Shown here in pieces: positions 54,392-62,800 of a DNA stretch of 64,000 nt. Where the stretch lies: positions 124,001 to 188,000 of the forward strand of contig NZ_JXAK01000004.1 in assembly GCF_000829455.1 (NCBI RefSeq), given 5' to 3'. How positions within the stretch are numbered: the first letter of the stretch is position 1; every line of letters begins with the position of its first letter. A program made the position numbers and the translations under genes. The notes under the pieces are model-generated. The model saw only the letters and a list, made by a program, of their open reading frames with translations. It did no database searches and was not told the origin of the DNA. This stretch comes from Gordoniibacillus kamchatkensis. GTDB taxonomy: Bacteria; Bacillota; Bacilli; Paenibacillales; NBRC-103111.

Positions 54392-55372
54392 TTACTGAGC
54401 GCCTACTACCGGATGAGGCACATACGGCTCTTCCAGCGCCGCAATTTCTTCGGGTGTTAACGCAATCGATAGAGCGGCTGCCGCATCTTCGAGATGAGAC
54501 ATTTTCGTAGCACCAATAATAGGAGCTGTGACCGGTTCCTTCTGCAGCAACCAGGCAAGTGCGATTTGAACGCGGGGAACGCCGCGTTTTTCAGCGATGG
54601 CCGCAACTTGCTCCACGATGGCCCGATCGGTATTTGCAGTCGCGTCGTATTTAGCTTTTGCCACTTGATCGGTTTCGGAACGATGCGTGGTTTCCTGCCA
54701 ATCTCGAGTCAATCTTCCGCCTGCAAGCGGACTATATGGAATCACACCGATTTTTTCCGACTTACAAAGCGGCAGCATCTCCCTCTCTTCTTCACGGTAT
54801 ATGAGGTTCAAATGATTCTGCATCGATACAAACCGGGTCCATCCATGTTTTTCGGCTACATGTAACGCCTTCAGAAACTGCCATGCATACATGGCGGAAG
54901 CACCGATATATCGTGCCTTCCCGGCCTTCACAATATCATGCAGTGCTTCCATCGTCTCTTCGATGGGAGTATTGTAGTCCCAGCGGTGAATTTGATACAG
55001 ATCCACATAATCGGTTCCCAGTCTCTTTAGGCTCTTATCAATTTCACTCATGATTGCCTTCCGGGAAAGTCCGGCGCCATTCGGACCTTCATGCATACGG
55101 AAATAAACCTTCGTCGCGAGGACTATTTCATCTCGATTGGCATAATCCTTTAAAGCTCGTCCAACAATTTCTTCGCTTGTTCCGTCTGAATATACGTTCG
55201 CCGTATCAAAAAAAATTGATGCCTAGCTCCAGGGCTTTTTTGATAATGGGACGCTGCGTTCTTCATCAAGTACCCATGGATGAATCCACCGCTCCGCTAC
55301 GCCAAAGCCCATACAGCCAAGACAAAGCCGGGATACATCCAGGCCGGTATTGCCAAGTTTCACATATTCCAT
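54392..55372 (-). pseudogene. Aldo/keto reductase, two compensating frameshifts
   Basis: NADPH-dependent reductase of about 326 residues starting MEYVKLGNTGLDVSRLCLG at 55372. The barrel is otherwise well conserved (LGTDYVDLYQIHRWDYNTP; GKARYIGASAMYAWQF; RVQIALAWLL; PIIGATKMSHLEDA). One base is missing near 55248-55254 (restored EERSRPIIKKALELG) and one is extra in a run of eight A at 55208-55215 (restored GINFFDTANVYSDG); the two cancel, so the flanks share a frame but a stop lies between. This is typical of sequence error. Substrate unknown. It follows the SDR gene on the same strand by 25 bases. Confidence 0.85.
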
Positions 55373-55397
55373 TTGATCGTTCCTCACTTTCCAATCG

Positions 55398-56249
55398 TTA
55401 TATTTCCAAATCGTCTTCGTAAGCGAGGGAAGCGGACAGGTCGCGGTAAGCGTTGATCTGCTGCCGGAATTCGGCGATCTTCCGCTCCGCTTCGCCAATT
55501 GCGTCGGCACCGGCTACCCAGCGCAGCGGCGGCTCCTCCTCGCTCGCAATCGTGATCAGCGCCTTGGCGAGCATGGCAGGGTCTCCGGACTGCTTTCCGT
55601 TCATTCCCTCCCACCAAGGCCGAAGCCCGGCATTACGCTCGGCGTAGTCCTCGACGAACCCTTCCGCGTACGTCGAAGACTCCGGCTCCAGCAATTTGGT
55701 GCGGAAAAAGCCCGGCTCGACGATGGTAGTTTTGATTCCAAACGGAGTGACTTCGAAATGCAGCGACTCCATCCAGCCCTCGAGGCCGAACTTTGAAGCG
55801 GCATAGGCGGAACAGAACTCATACCCGACAAAGCCGGCGGTCGAGGAAATCGAAATAATGTGACCGGAACGCGCCTTGCGCATCACGGGCAGCACAGCAC
55901 GGGTGACGTTCATCGGGCCGATGAGATTGGTGGCGAGTTGACCCTCGATCTGCTTCGGGGTTAGCTCTTCAAAGAAGCCGAGATAACAGTTGGCGGCGTT
56001 GTTTACGAGCACGTCGATCGTTCCGAACCGGCCTACCGCCTCCTTTACGGCAGCCTCGGCGTCGGCAGGGCTCGTAATGTCCAGTTTCACGATCAGCAAA
56101 TTTTCGGCTTCACCTACGGCTTTGGCTACCGCTTCGGTGTTTCGGCCTGTTGCGACGACCCGGTAGCCAGCGGCCAAGGCGGCTTTGGCAATGTCCACGC
56201 CCATGCCCCGCCCGGCACCAGTGATAAACCAAACTTTCTTGTCAGACAT
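55398..56249 (-). CDS. SDR family oxidoreductase
   Basis: 283 residues; nucleotide-binding motif FITGAGRGMG near the N terminus, DVLVNNAANCYLG, catalytic Ser in SISSTAGFVG and YAASKFGLEGWMESL with Tyr and Lys. The C-terminal extension (about 40 residues beyond the core) is usual in the classical SDR subgroup near retinol-dehydrogenase-like enzymes. Forms a probable operon with the carboxymuconolactone-decarboxylase-like and aldo/keto reductase genes, perhaps a detoxification set (inference). Confidence 0.9.
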   Translation of the reverse strand: MSDKKVWFITGAGRGMGVDIAKAALAAGYRVVATGRNTEAVAKAVGEAENLLIVKLDITSPADAEAAVKEAVGRFGTIDVLVNNAANCYLGFFEELTPKQIEGQLATNLIGPMNVTRAVLPVMRKARSGHIISISSTAGFVGYEFCSAYAASKFGLEGWMESLHFEVTPFGIKTTIVEPGFFRTKLLEPESSTYAEGFVEDYAERNAGLRPWWEGMNGKQSGDPAMLAKALITIASEEEPPLRWVAGADAIGEAERKIAEFRQQINAYRDLSASLAYEDDLEI

Positions 56250-56269
56250 ATTCCATACCTCCTATGTTG

Positions 56270-56599
56270 TTACGCTTTATCTGAGAACACTTCTTTTGCA
56301 ACCATAATGGCAGACATCGATTTCGGCCATCCGGCGTAAAAAGCAAGATGGGTAATGGCTTCAACAAGCTCATTTTCCGTAAGACCGTTTTCTTTTGCTT
56401 TATTTAAATGAAATTTCAGTTGCTCTGTATTTCCGCCAGTTAGCAAGCTAGCCACGGTAATTAAACTGCGGTCACGAGGAGAAAGCTCTTTACGCTCCCA
56501 CACATCTCCAAATAAAACATCATCCGTTAATGCGACAAGTTTTGGGGCAAAATCCCCTATCATTTTCTGCGTTCCGGTAAGTTCTTTTGAATTTGACAT
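56270..56599 (-). CDS. Carboxymuconolactone decarboxylase family protein
   Basis: 109 residues of the CMD/AhpD-like helical family: SPRDRSLITVASLLTGGNTEQLKFHLNKAKENGLTENELVEAITHLAFYAGWP. The CXXC pair of AhpD-type peroxidases is absent, so it is nearer to the gamma-carboxymuconolactone-decarboxylase-like branch. Exact reaction unknown. First gene of the operon with the SDR and aldo/keto reductase. Confidence 0.88.
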   Translation of the reverse strand: MSNSKELTGTQKMIGDFAPKLVALTDDVLFGDVWERKELSPRDRSLITVASLLTGGNTEQLKFHLNKAKENGLTENELVEAITHLAFYAGWPKSMSAIMVAKEVFSDKA

Positions 56600-56856
56600 A
56601 ACATTACCTCCTCTATTTTACGATTATTAAGGTCGTTAAAAAATCAATATCGATCGATTAATCAACATATGTCTGTAATTATAAAAAGAAACGGGCTGCT
56701 TTCAATGGTTAAATGAACGCGATTCGTTTATTATTCAACAAACCGTACTAAGGTGTTAATTATTATTTTCGCCGTAAGCGTTAAAGCAGAGGTTACCGTT
56801 GTGGCAAACTTATGCATTGACTCTCACAGAACCTTGTGCTGTTGTGAATTTGGTAT

Positions 56857-56920
56857 GGAGGCAAGGGAAATCGAAACCCTGTCCTAAATTTTCGGTTTGG
56901 ATGGTGTCACCTCATCTCGG
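56857..56920 (-). other. Degenerate tmRNA (ssrA) 3'-end-like fragment
   Basis: On the minus strand the segment reads GAGGTGACACCATCCAAACC, then a short stretch and GGACAGGGTTTCGATTTCCC followed by TTGCCTCCA. This resembles a T-arm and acceptor end of tmRNA with several mutations. It resembles the better preserved copy at 61681-61773 in the same orientation. Such fragments are left by elements that integrate at the 3' end of ssrA. Confidence 0.5.
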
Positions 56921-56979
56921 TCAATTGCATCCTTATTTTGACATTTTGGAGATCGTAGGTTAGGATAGTAATAAAATGA

Positions 56980-56997
56980 GTTAGTTATTCAACCAAC
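56980..56997. promoter_or_regulatory. Possible operator upstream of the TetR gene
   Basis: GTTAGTTATTCAACCAAC is an imperfect inverted repeat (TTAGTT/AACCAA) about 20 bases before the TetR start, where an autoregulatory site would be expected. Confidence 0.35.
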
Positions 56998-57017
56998 TTA
57001 CTATTAGGGGAGGAAAC

Positions 57018-57590
57018 ATGGCAAAACCAAATGTGGTTACGAAACCAGAGCTTTTAAAAGCCGCTCAACAATGCCTGGCAGAACGAGGAATTGAAAAGAC
57101 GACTTTAAAGGCTGTGGCCGAGCAAGCGAATGTCAGTCAAGGGACCGTTTTTTATCATTTTCGAACGAAAGAACAGTTAATGATTGAACTGGTTCAAAGC
57201 TTATGCGATTCCTCGTGGCAATCTTTGCAGAAAAACCATGCACGCATAGAGGAAGCGTTGTTATCCGCTCAAGAAAGGTGCAGTTACAACTCCACGTATC
57301 ACCGATTGTTTTTCGCATCGTTGGCTGCAAGCCTTCAATCTGAACCAAATCGTCAACAATTAGGCTCTATGATTCGGCAAGAAAACAAGCACCTGACCGA
57401 ACTTCTTGCTTCGCGATGGGGATCGTCGCCCGTTGATCTTATAAGCTTGGATCATTGGGGCATTCTGATGAACGCATTAATCGATGGCTTAGCGGTTCAA
57501 GCTTTATTGGACGAAGAGTTTCCTAAAGAAGCCGTATTTGATGCATTGCGGGCTCTGTTCGATTTTATTTCAAATGGGGTGGACAAATGA
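57018..57590 (+). CDS. TetR family transcriptional regulator
   Basis: 190 residues, ATG 57018 after AGGGGAGGAAAC. The helix-turn-helix is TTLKAVAEQANVSQGTVFYHFRTKEQLM. The C-terminal ligand domain is not specific. The stop overlaps the start of the small membrane protein by four bases (ATGA), so both are co-expressed and the regulator probably controls that protein. Confidence 0.92.
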   Translation: MAKPNVVTKPELLKAAQQCLAERGIEKTTLKAVAEQANVSQGTVFYHFRTKEQLMIELVQSLCDSSWQSLQKNHARIEEALLSAQERCSYNSTYHRLFFASLAASLQSEPNRQQLGSMIRQENKHLTELLASRWGSSPVDLISLDHWGILMNALIDGLAVQALLDEEFPKEAVFDALRALFDFISNGVDK

Positions 57591-57979
57591 AAGCAGGACT
57601 GACGATCCGTCAGCGTAACGGCCTTTTTCTATTATGGGGATTCTTCCTGTGGCTCATGGCGACAGTGATCTTTCACTTTTTCGGAGCATGGCTGATCGAT
57701 GCGGAGAAACAGATGAAAACGGCTATAACGTTTATAATCTCTGCGCCGGTCATTTATGTGTGTACTGTGCCCTTGTATGGCATGTTTAACATTGTTCCTT
57801 CAGAACGATTCCGTTCCGCCGCTTTCCTAGCCTTACCAGGCATGCTCCTCGATATATTATCCCTCGCCTTCCATAACTTCGCGTTTCCGGCTATATCTGA
57901 CGAAAGCACTACATTATTGGCCGCATGGCTATTGTGGGCATACAGCTTAATCTTGCTGACGGCAATGTTCAAGAGGTAA
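57587..57979 (+). CDS. DUF5367-like small membrane protein
   Basis: 130 residues with four predicted helices (LFLLWGFFLWLMATVIFHFF; AITFIISAPVIYVCTVPLYG; AAFLALPGMLLDILSLAF; AAWLLWAYSLILLTAMF). I place it in the DUF5367-type group with moderate certainty; function unknown. Coupled to the TetR gene by an ATGA overlap. Confidence 0.75.
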   Translation: MKAGLTIRQRNGLFLLWGFFLWLMATVIFHFFGAWLIDAEKQMKTAITFIISAPVIYVCTVPLYGMFNIVPSERFRSAAFLALPGMLLDILSLAFHNFAFPAISDESTTLLAAWLLWAYSLILLTAMFKR

Positions 57980-58056
57980 GACTTGCTAGTGATCGCTCGA
58001 CCACAGACTGGACTCATATCCCTTCAGCCGCTGGCCGATCCTACTGAGCCTTAAAA

Positions 58057-58106
58057 TGCAAAGAACCTCGGACTAGTATCCCAGGTCAGAGGTTCTTTGC
58101 ATCTTA
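58057..58106. terminator. Terminator hairpin between convergent genes
   Basis: ATGCAAAGAACCTC pairs perfectly with GAGGTTCTTTGCAT around a ~20-base loop. It lies between the end of the small membrane protein (plus) and the end of the RT-HD gene (minus). The T run is short in both directions. Confidence 0.6.
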
Positions 58107-58163
58107 TGGAGGCGCAGCGTTGATAAGCAAATCCACAATTCGCCGACATTTAATGACTACAAA

Positions 58164-60737
58164 TTATTTTTGGAAATATTGAAACATAAACTCCTGGGCA
58201 GACTTCAAACTGTTCCTATTCTTAATAAAATTAAAATCTACTTGACTCTGCTCTGTCTTTACAATTTTGAGATCAAATGATACGGGTATCTCATTTTGCC
58301 TAAAATAATCATTGATAAAAATTACTTCCGCATAAAACCATCTATACGACTCATTAATAAATGCACAAGTAATATCACATTGTGACCGTTCAAAATAGCT
58401 AAAGAAGCTCCCTCGACCTAAATTGGCACCTCTGTCAATAAATTCGCTCATGTCATTACTATCAATTTTTTTGCAGTTTTTCCCACAAGTTCTTTCTAAT
58501 ACTTCAGTCAAGATACTACCTGTTGGTAGATAATTATGACTGATAGTAAATATAATTTCTGTAGCACCATCTTCCAGGTCTCGATGTTCAATAGTTAACT
58601 TATCAACACTCAGATGTTTTATCCAGTGAAACACCGATGTGTCCGACATTCTATGGTAATTTCTTTCAAGTACTTCTCTCCTAACCCGTTCTTTTGACAC
58701 ATCACTTAGATCCGCGATCCTAAGAAGTAATGAGAGGAGTTTCAGATGGATTGGATGTTTCCCATCATGCAAATCATCTGAAATATTTATAACCTCAGCT
58801 TTTCCCCAACCATGGGCAGCACTTATAACGCCAATATCCCTTCTCTCTGCCACACTAAGAGGCAAATCAGGATAGTCACCCACCAACTCTTTTTCGGAAA
58901 TGTATGGATGTTCAACTCGAACAATATTCTCCCGAACACGCTCAACATTACCAAAAATTTCATAAATCTGCTGTAGTTCTAAATCAACAGATCCGGGATT
59001 CCTCGCAACAGCCACTTGAAGAATCTGACGGATTTCGTTTTGTAAGTGTTGAATATCCATCTTGTTGGTGTCATGTAGTCTATGTTTAGTTGGTTCAGAA
59101 AGCATTCCAAAGTCATGCAAAAAGCAAGCAGAAAATAAACGAAATGCTTCTTTGCTATTTAGATAAATTGAAAACCCAGATCTTTCGAAGATCTCATGTA
59201 ATCTGTATACAAGGTAACGTGCATGTTCATGATTATGTAAGGTAAAAAAGTAACATTCTTTGGAGCCATTTTTCCAACTTCCTTCTACGAAATTGGCGAT
59301 TAAAATAAAATTGTCTCTATGTTCTAAATCAGTTACATAATGCTTCACTATATGATCAAGTTTAATTTGTTCAAAATCTACAATAGTCTTGGATTCCATA
59401 TCACAAAGAACTTTATCCATTTGTTGAAGAAAAATCGTTACGGAAAATTTATTAGAAAAAAGATAATTAAGTATTCGATATTGCCAATGATACAACAATG
59501 GTGATTGTGAAGAAGTCCATGACTTTTTAAAAACATTTATTCCTTTTGAAAGATCGATATTAAAAAGAACTTGAAACAAAGAAACAAATGACTTTTTCCA
59601 TAAGATAGATGGAGTCTTATCAAAAAGATAGTCTAACTGCCAAGCAGGATTACCGAGCAAATAAATGTGACCAGTTTTCATATCGAACCAAATATGATCA
59701 GGATCAACTACGCTAGATGGCACTCTTTGATCTTCCATAATTATCTGAACTTTCAACCATGAAACTAAAGATTTTAGTAGACTTTTAATTAAGTCATCAT
59801 AATGCCAAGATACATCTTTTAAAGAATCTAACGTACCTGTGTATTGTACTCTCCAATTACCTTTATCAAATCTAAAAAGCCTATATTTAATCGTCTTTAA
59901 GTCCTCGTCCTCTAAATATCTTATAGGGTCTCCAACAACAATTTTCCTAGATTCAAAAATTAATTCTTCATTGTTTTGAATTAATCTTGGCTGAAATACA
60001 TGTCTTTTATATAGGTTTGGTACTTCATCAATCAGTCCTTTTTTGTAACACAAAGAGTGCAACTCATTATCTTTCGTCTTAGTGGTCAAATCCTTTAATA
60101 TTGGGATGTGCGGAATCCAGTTTTTATGAATAGATGAAAGTATCGCTTTTAGATACACCTTTTCCATATTCTCCGTAATTAAACGAGTAAAGTTCTCCGT
60201 AATTTCTTCATTAGACAGACGTAATTCAGAAGGGGAACACTTGAACAGATATTTGTAAGCTAAAAATTTCACATAACTAAAAGATTGAGCTTCTTCGGAG
60301 AAAATGACAGTTCTCAGCTTTGAAAGAAAAGCCCGTTTCATCGCAGGAGCCTCTGCTTTTATATATAGAATATGCCAAACGGCGACAATATTTCCTTTTA
60401 AATAATCACCAGAAAATGTTTTTTCAAGTTGTTCATACCAGCCATCATTTGAATTAATAAGTTTAACTAAACGGTAATCAACAAACTTCTCCAATTTTTC
60501 TGTCAGCTTATTTTTTTGACTCTCTTCTTCAGAGTATATTTCGTTAAGTTCATTAAATAGTTTTCTTAACCGCTCCTTCATTTCTTCCAAACCTTCAGAT
60601 GAAAGAACAACTTCGTCTCTGATCGCTCTACCTAGGTTAGATGCCTTACTCATAAGCTTAGCTTCATGTTCTTTATGTTGAGTGATATTTGCAATGGTGG
60701 TCTTACTCTCATTTAAAGAGATTCTCTTTTTATCCAT
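58164..60737 (-). CDS. C-terminal part of the RT gene: helical region and HD-type phosphohydrolase domain
   Basis: 857 residues in the raw frame. The first residues (MDKKRISLNESKTTIAN) are not a true N terminus: ISLNESKT is the motif that follows the catalytic YVDD box in reverse transcriptases, so this frame continues the RT reading shifted by one base near 60753-60759. A long helical region (about 15-480) follows, like the alpha-helical repeats behind Abi/DRT-type RTs. Residues about 500-680 hold an HD-type hydrolase signature: HNHEHA (501-506), FLHDFG with H541 and D542, AAHGW (H642) and RIADLSD (D676). This resembles the HD-CE domain of conflict systems. The final ~170 residues are unassigned. 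AT-rich, with no close link to neighbouring genes. Confidence 0.8.
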   Translation of the reverse strand: MDKKRISLNESKTTIANITQHKEHEAKLMSKASNLGRAIRDEVVLSSEGLEEMKERLRKLFNELNEIYSEEESQKNKLTEKLEKFVDYRLVKLINSNDGWYEQLEKTFSGDYLKGNIVAVWHILYIKAEAPAMKRAFLSKLRTVIFSEEAQSFSYVKFLAYKYLFKCSPSELRLSNEEITENFTRLITENMEKVYLKAILSSIHKNWIPHIPILKDLTTKTKDNELHSLCYKKGLIDEVPNLYKRHVFQPRLIQNNEELIFESRKIVVGDPIRYLEDEDLKTIKYRLFRFDKGNWRVQYTGTLDSLKDVSWHYDDLIKSLLKSLVSWLKVQIIMEDQRVPSSVVDPDHIWFDMKTGHIYLLGNPAWQLDYLFDKTPSILWKKSFVSLFQVLFNIDLSKGINVFKKSWTSSQSPLLYHWQYRILNYLFSNKFSVTIFLQQMDKVLCDMESKTIVDFEQIKLDHIVKHYVTDLEHRDNFILIANFVEGSWKNGSKECYFFTLHNHEHARYLVYRLHEIFERSGFSIYLNSKEAFRLFSACFLHDFGMLSEPTKHRLHDTNKMDIQHLQNEIRQILQVAVARNPGSVDLELQQIYEIFGNVERVRENIVRVEHPYISEKELVGDYPDLPLSVAERRDIGVISAAHGWGKAEVINISDDLHDGKHPIHLKLLSLLLRIADLSDVSKERVRREVLERNYHRMSDTSVFHWIKHLSVDKLTIEHRDLEDGATEIIFTISHNYLPTGSILTEVLERTCGKNCKKIDSNDMSEFIDRGANLGRGSFFSYFERSQCDITCAFINESYRWFYAEVIFINDYFRQNEIPVSFDLKIVKTEQSQVDFNFIKNRNSLKSAQEFMFQYFQK

Positions 60738-61549
60738 ATATTTTTTAAGCTCAAAAAAATTGAATTTGCTATTTCTGTGGAATACTCAGAGTAAATACGC
60801 AAATCATCAACATAACCAAAGCAAGTAATGCGAGGATACTCTTGTTTAACGTCATTGAAACAATCCCTTATATAAAATAAGGCAAAGAGGGGAGAATGTA
60901 ACGGTCCTTGAGGTAATCCAACTTTGAATTGATTTTCATCAATTTCAAAATAAATATCTAAAATCTTCTCAATCCACAAAAGGATAATAGCTGAGTCTTC
61001 GTAAGATGAGAAATAAGGTATTAATTCAGATAGTAGGAGTTGATGATTTACGGTAGGATAGAATTTTTCAATATCAGTTTCTATTACCGAGAGGTATCTC
61101 CTGTTTTCAATAATTTCAAGCTCATTTTTGACGAATTTTGCGTATCCCGTTCTCCAATTTTGGTAGAAGTAAGGGGAATCAGTTCTACTTACGATTTTAT
61201 AACCGTAGTTCCATGTTGGCATTAAACTCTTTAATTGTTCAGCAATAATATTTACCACGCATTGAATGATCACAGAGTCAAAGAAGTTAATTCTTATCAA
61301 AGTTCTCTTCCCGTATTCACCTGTTTCGGAGGAATACTTAGGTTTATGCAATTGCTCAACTGTATTAAAATTGTATTTCTGGGGCGACTGTAAAATTTGT
61401 TGAATATCTTCGTATACTTTTGGGATTGAATCATGGAATAACTCTTGTTCGGCTTCGATCAACAGTTCTTTATTCATAGACTCGTTGATAACCCTGAGGT
61501 AAGCCAAGTGAATATTCTTAGGATCTATAACTCTATCCATTATTTTCAT
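60713..61549 (-). CDS. Reverse transcriptase domain, N-terminal part of an RT-HD defence-like protein
   Basis: 278 residues in the raw frame, ATG 61549 after a GGGGGATCC-type site. Palm motifs are intact: motif A ETDIEKFYPTV (D159), motif B GLPQGPLHSPLFALFYI (211-227), motif C GYVDD (245-249). There is no maturase or HNH domain, so it is not a group II intron RT, and no msr/msd-like repeat structure was recognised upstream, so a retron is unlikely. It fits the unknown-group/DRT/Abi class of defence RTs. The raw frame ends soon after motif C, but adding one T in a run of seven (60753-60759) continues it as FFELKKYMDKKRISLNESKT into the 857-residue frame, for a protein of about 1,128 residues. 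Confidence 0.85.
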   Translation of the reverse strand: MKIMDRVIDPKNIHLAYLRVINESMNKELLIEAEQELFHDSIPKVYEDIQQILQSPQKYNFNTVEQLHKPKYSSETGEYGKRTLIRINFFDSVIIQCVVNIIAEQLKSLMPTWNYGYKIVSRTDSPYFYQNWRTGYAKFVKNELEIIENRRYLSVIETDIEKFYPTVNHQLLLSELIPYFSSYEDSAIILLWIEKILDIYFEIDENQFKVGLPQGPLHSPLFALFYIRDCFNDVKQEYPRITCFGYVDDLRIYSEYSTEIANSIFLSLKNIWIKRESL

Positions 61550-61596
61550 TTCCCAGGATCCCCCATAATTAAATTAATGATATATTTCGACATAGT

Positions 61597-61622
61597 ATTA
61601 TATTTACCTTCATAATTTATGA
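61597..61622 (-). promoter_or_regulatory. Putative promoter of the RT gene with small palindrome
   Basis: On the minus strand TATAAT (61602-61597) lies about 50 bases before the RT start. A small palindrome TCATAA-A-TTATGA (61610-61622) lies just upstream, in the spacer region. The -35 is weak. Confidence 0.4.
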
Positions 61623-61640
61623 GAGCCTAAAATATAAACG

Positions 61641-61676
61641 CAAAAATCCACAATCTCATGCGATTGTGGATTTTTC
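61641..61676. terminator. Terminator behind the ssrA-like fragment
   Basis: AAAAATCCACAATC pairs with GATTGTGGATTTTT around TCATGC. It lies directly downstream of the ssrA-like 3' end on the minus strand, as a native ssrA terminator would, and insulates the RT gene from the sigma-like gene. Confidence 0.85.
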
Positions 61677-61680
61677 AAAT

Positions 61681-61773
61681 GGAGCCGAGGAGAATCGAAC
61701 CCCTGTTCGAAAATAACGCCACACAAACTTCTACGGGTGCAGTTCCAGTTTTGATGTCACCCTAGGGGCCCCC
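61681..61773 (-). other. tmRNA (ssrA) 3'-end fragment, probable integration remnant
   Basis: Minus-strand sequence ends GTAGAAGTTTGTGTGGCG, then a short spacer, AACAGGGGTTCGATTCTCC and TCGGCTCCA, the conserved T-arm and acceptor strand of tmRNA. The upstream part (GGGTGACATCAAAACTGG) is only partly tmRNA-like, and the CCA end is not encoded. The tag-peptide and 5' half are missing because the sigma-like gene ends at 61777. It is therefore a fragment left by site-specific integration at ssrA, not a working gene. Confidence 0.7.
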
Positions 61774-61776
61774 ATC

Positions 61777-62800
61777 TTAGTCCCAAATCTTACTTCTTAA
61801 TATATCCTGCATTTTCCAGAGTAAATTGATTTCTTCTTGTAGTTTTGTCAGGCGCTCTTTTAGAGAGAAATTTTCTTTTTGAATGATCTCCATTTCTCGT
61901 CTAATATGTTCTGATTCTTTATTTTCATTTACAGATACCGTTAGCACTTGATCTTTCACATCCTCTTTGCTTTTTGACTCGATTTCGTTTTTCCACTTTT
62001 GTGAATAGCGATTTACCATGCTCTTAGATATCTTTTTCTTTACAGCAATTTCCTCATTTGATAAGCCCGATTGTTTTAATTTTGTATACTCTGCTTTTGT
62101 TAAAAGTGGAGCGTTCTTCTGAGTTAATTTGGTCAATTCAGCTTCCTCACTTTCATTATACTTATGTTGGTAGTAAGATTCATGTTTCATAATGAGTGAT
62201 TTTTCTATAGATTCTATTTCTGCTAATTGTAACCCAGTTACTTTTTTAATTTCATTGAACTTATACCCTTCCATTTTAAGAAAAAGAAGCTCTTTTTCAT
62301 TTTGGGTAAGTGTCTCCAGAAAGTCAGAAATAATAGCATCATTGTAATCATCCATGTTGCTGGGGACAATATCTCCCAACTCAAGGTTTCCTTCTTCTGT
62401 ATTTAGACGTACTACTTTTCGTTGTAGTGAAGCTACATTTCTATCTCTCAAAAAACTTTTTGCCATTATTGCCATTTTTCTTGAACACCCTAAAATAGCT
62501 GCTATGTCATCTGAGCTTTTTCCCCAAAGATCGAGTTTTCTTATCTTCATTGCTAATTGATTTATTTTATTGCTCGGACGTATGATATTTGTAGATTTTT
62601 TAATATAATCCTTCATCTGACCAAAAACAAAATATTCAGCATACGTCCAGAACTTAACATCGTATTTTGTGGGATCATAGTTTCTATAAGCATATAAGAG
62701 CCCCTCGCACCCTTGCTGAACCAAATCCTCATGAAAATATTTATAATTGCGTTTGTACTTGATAAATCTTACGGCGGCTTTTTTAATATACTGTTTCCGC
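61777..62800 (-). CDS. Sigma-70-like protein with extra HTH and coiled coil, 5' end cut
   Basis: A TTG at 62724 gives 315 residues (MVQQGCEGLLYAY), but the same frame is open to about 62800 with sigma region 2 sequence (IKKAAVRFIKYKRNYKYFHEDLVQQ), so the true start is missing. Regions seen: 2 (GLLYAYRNYDPTKYDVKFWTYAEYFVFGQMKDYI), 3-like (SSDDIAAILGCSRKMAIMAKSFL), 4-like (TQNEKELLFLKMEGYKFNEIKKVTGLQLAEIESI), then another HTH (LSNEEIAVKKKISKSMVNRYSQKWKN) and a C-terminal coiled coil. The left end of an insertion sequence lies just upstream (62811), so the gene appears truncated by it. AT-rich; likely from a phage or integrative element. Confidence 0.7.

Larger units (their letters stand above)
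56600..57017. other. Divergent intergenic region with an ssrA-like fragment
   Basis: About 418 AT-rich bases between the CMD-family gene and the TetR gene. It contains a degenerate tmRNA 3'-end-like fragment at 56857-56920 and a possible TetR operator at 56980-56997. Nothing else is recognised. Confidence 0.45.

Noticed and set aside
60713-61549. Retron or group II intron reverse transcriptase
   Set aside because: There is no maturase X or HNH domain, no intron 5'/3' ends (GUGYG, domain V), and no msr/msd-like inverted repeats just upstream; the C-terminal HD domain is foreign to both classes.
61681-61773. Functional tmRNA gene
   Set aside because: Only the 3' end is present; the tag-peptide region and 5' acceptor strand are absent, replaced by the sigma-like gene.
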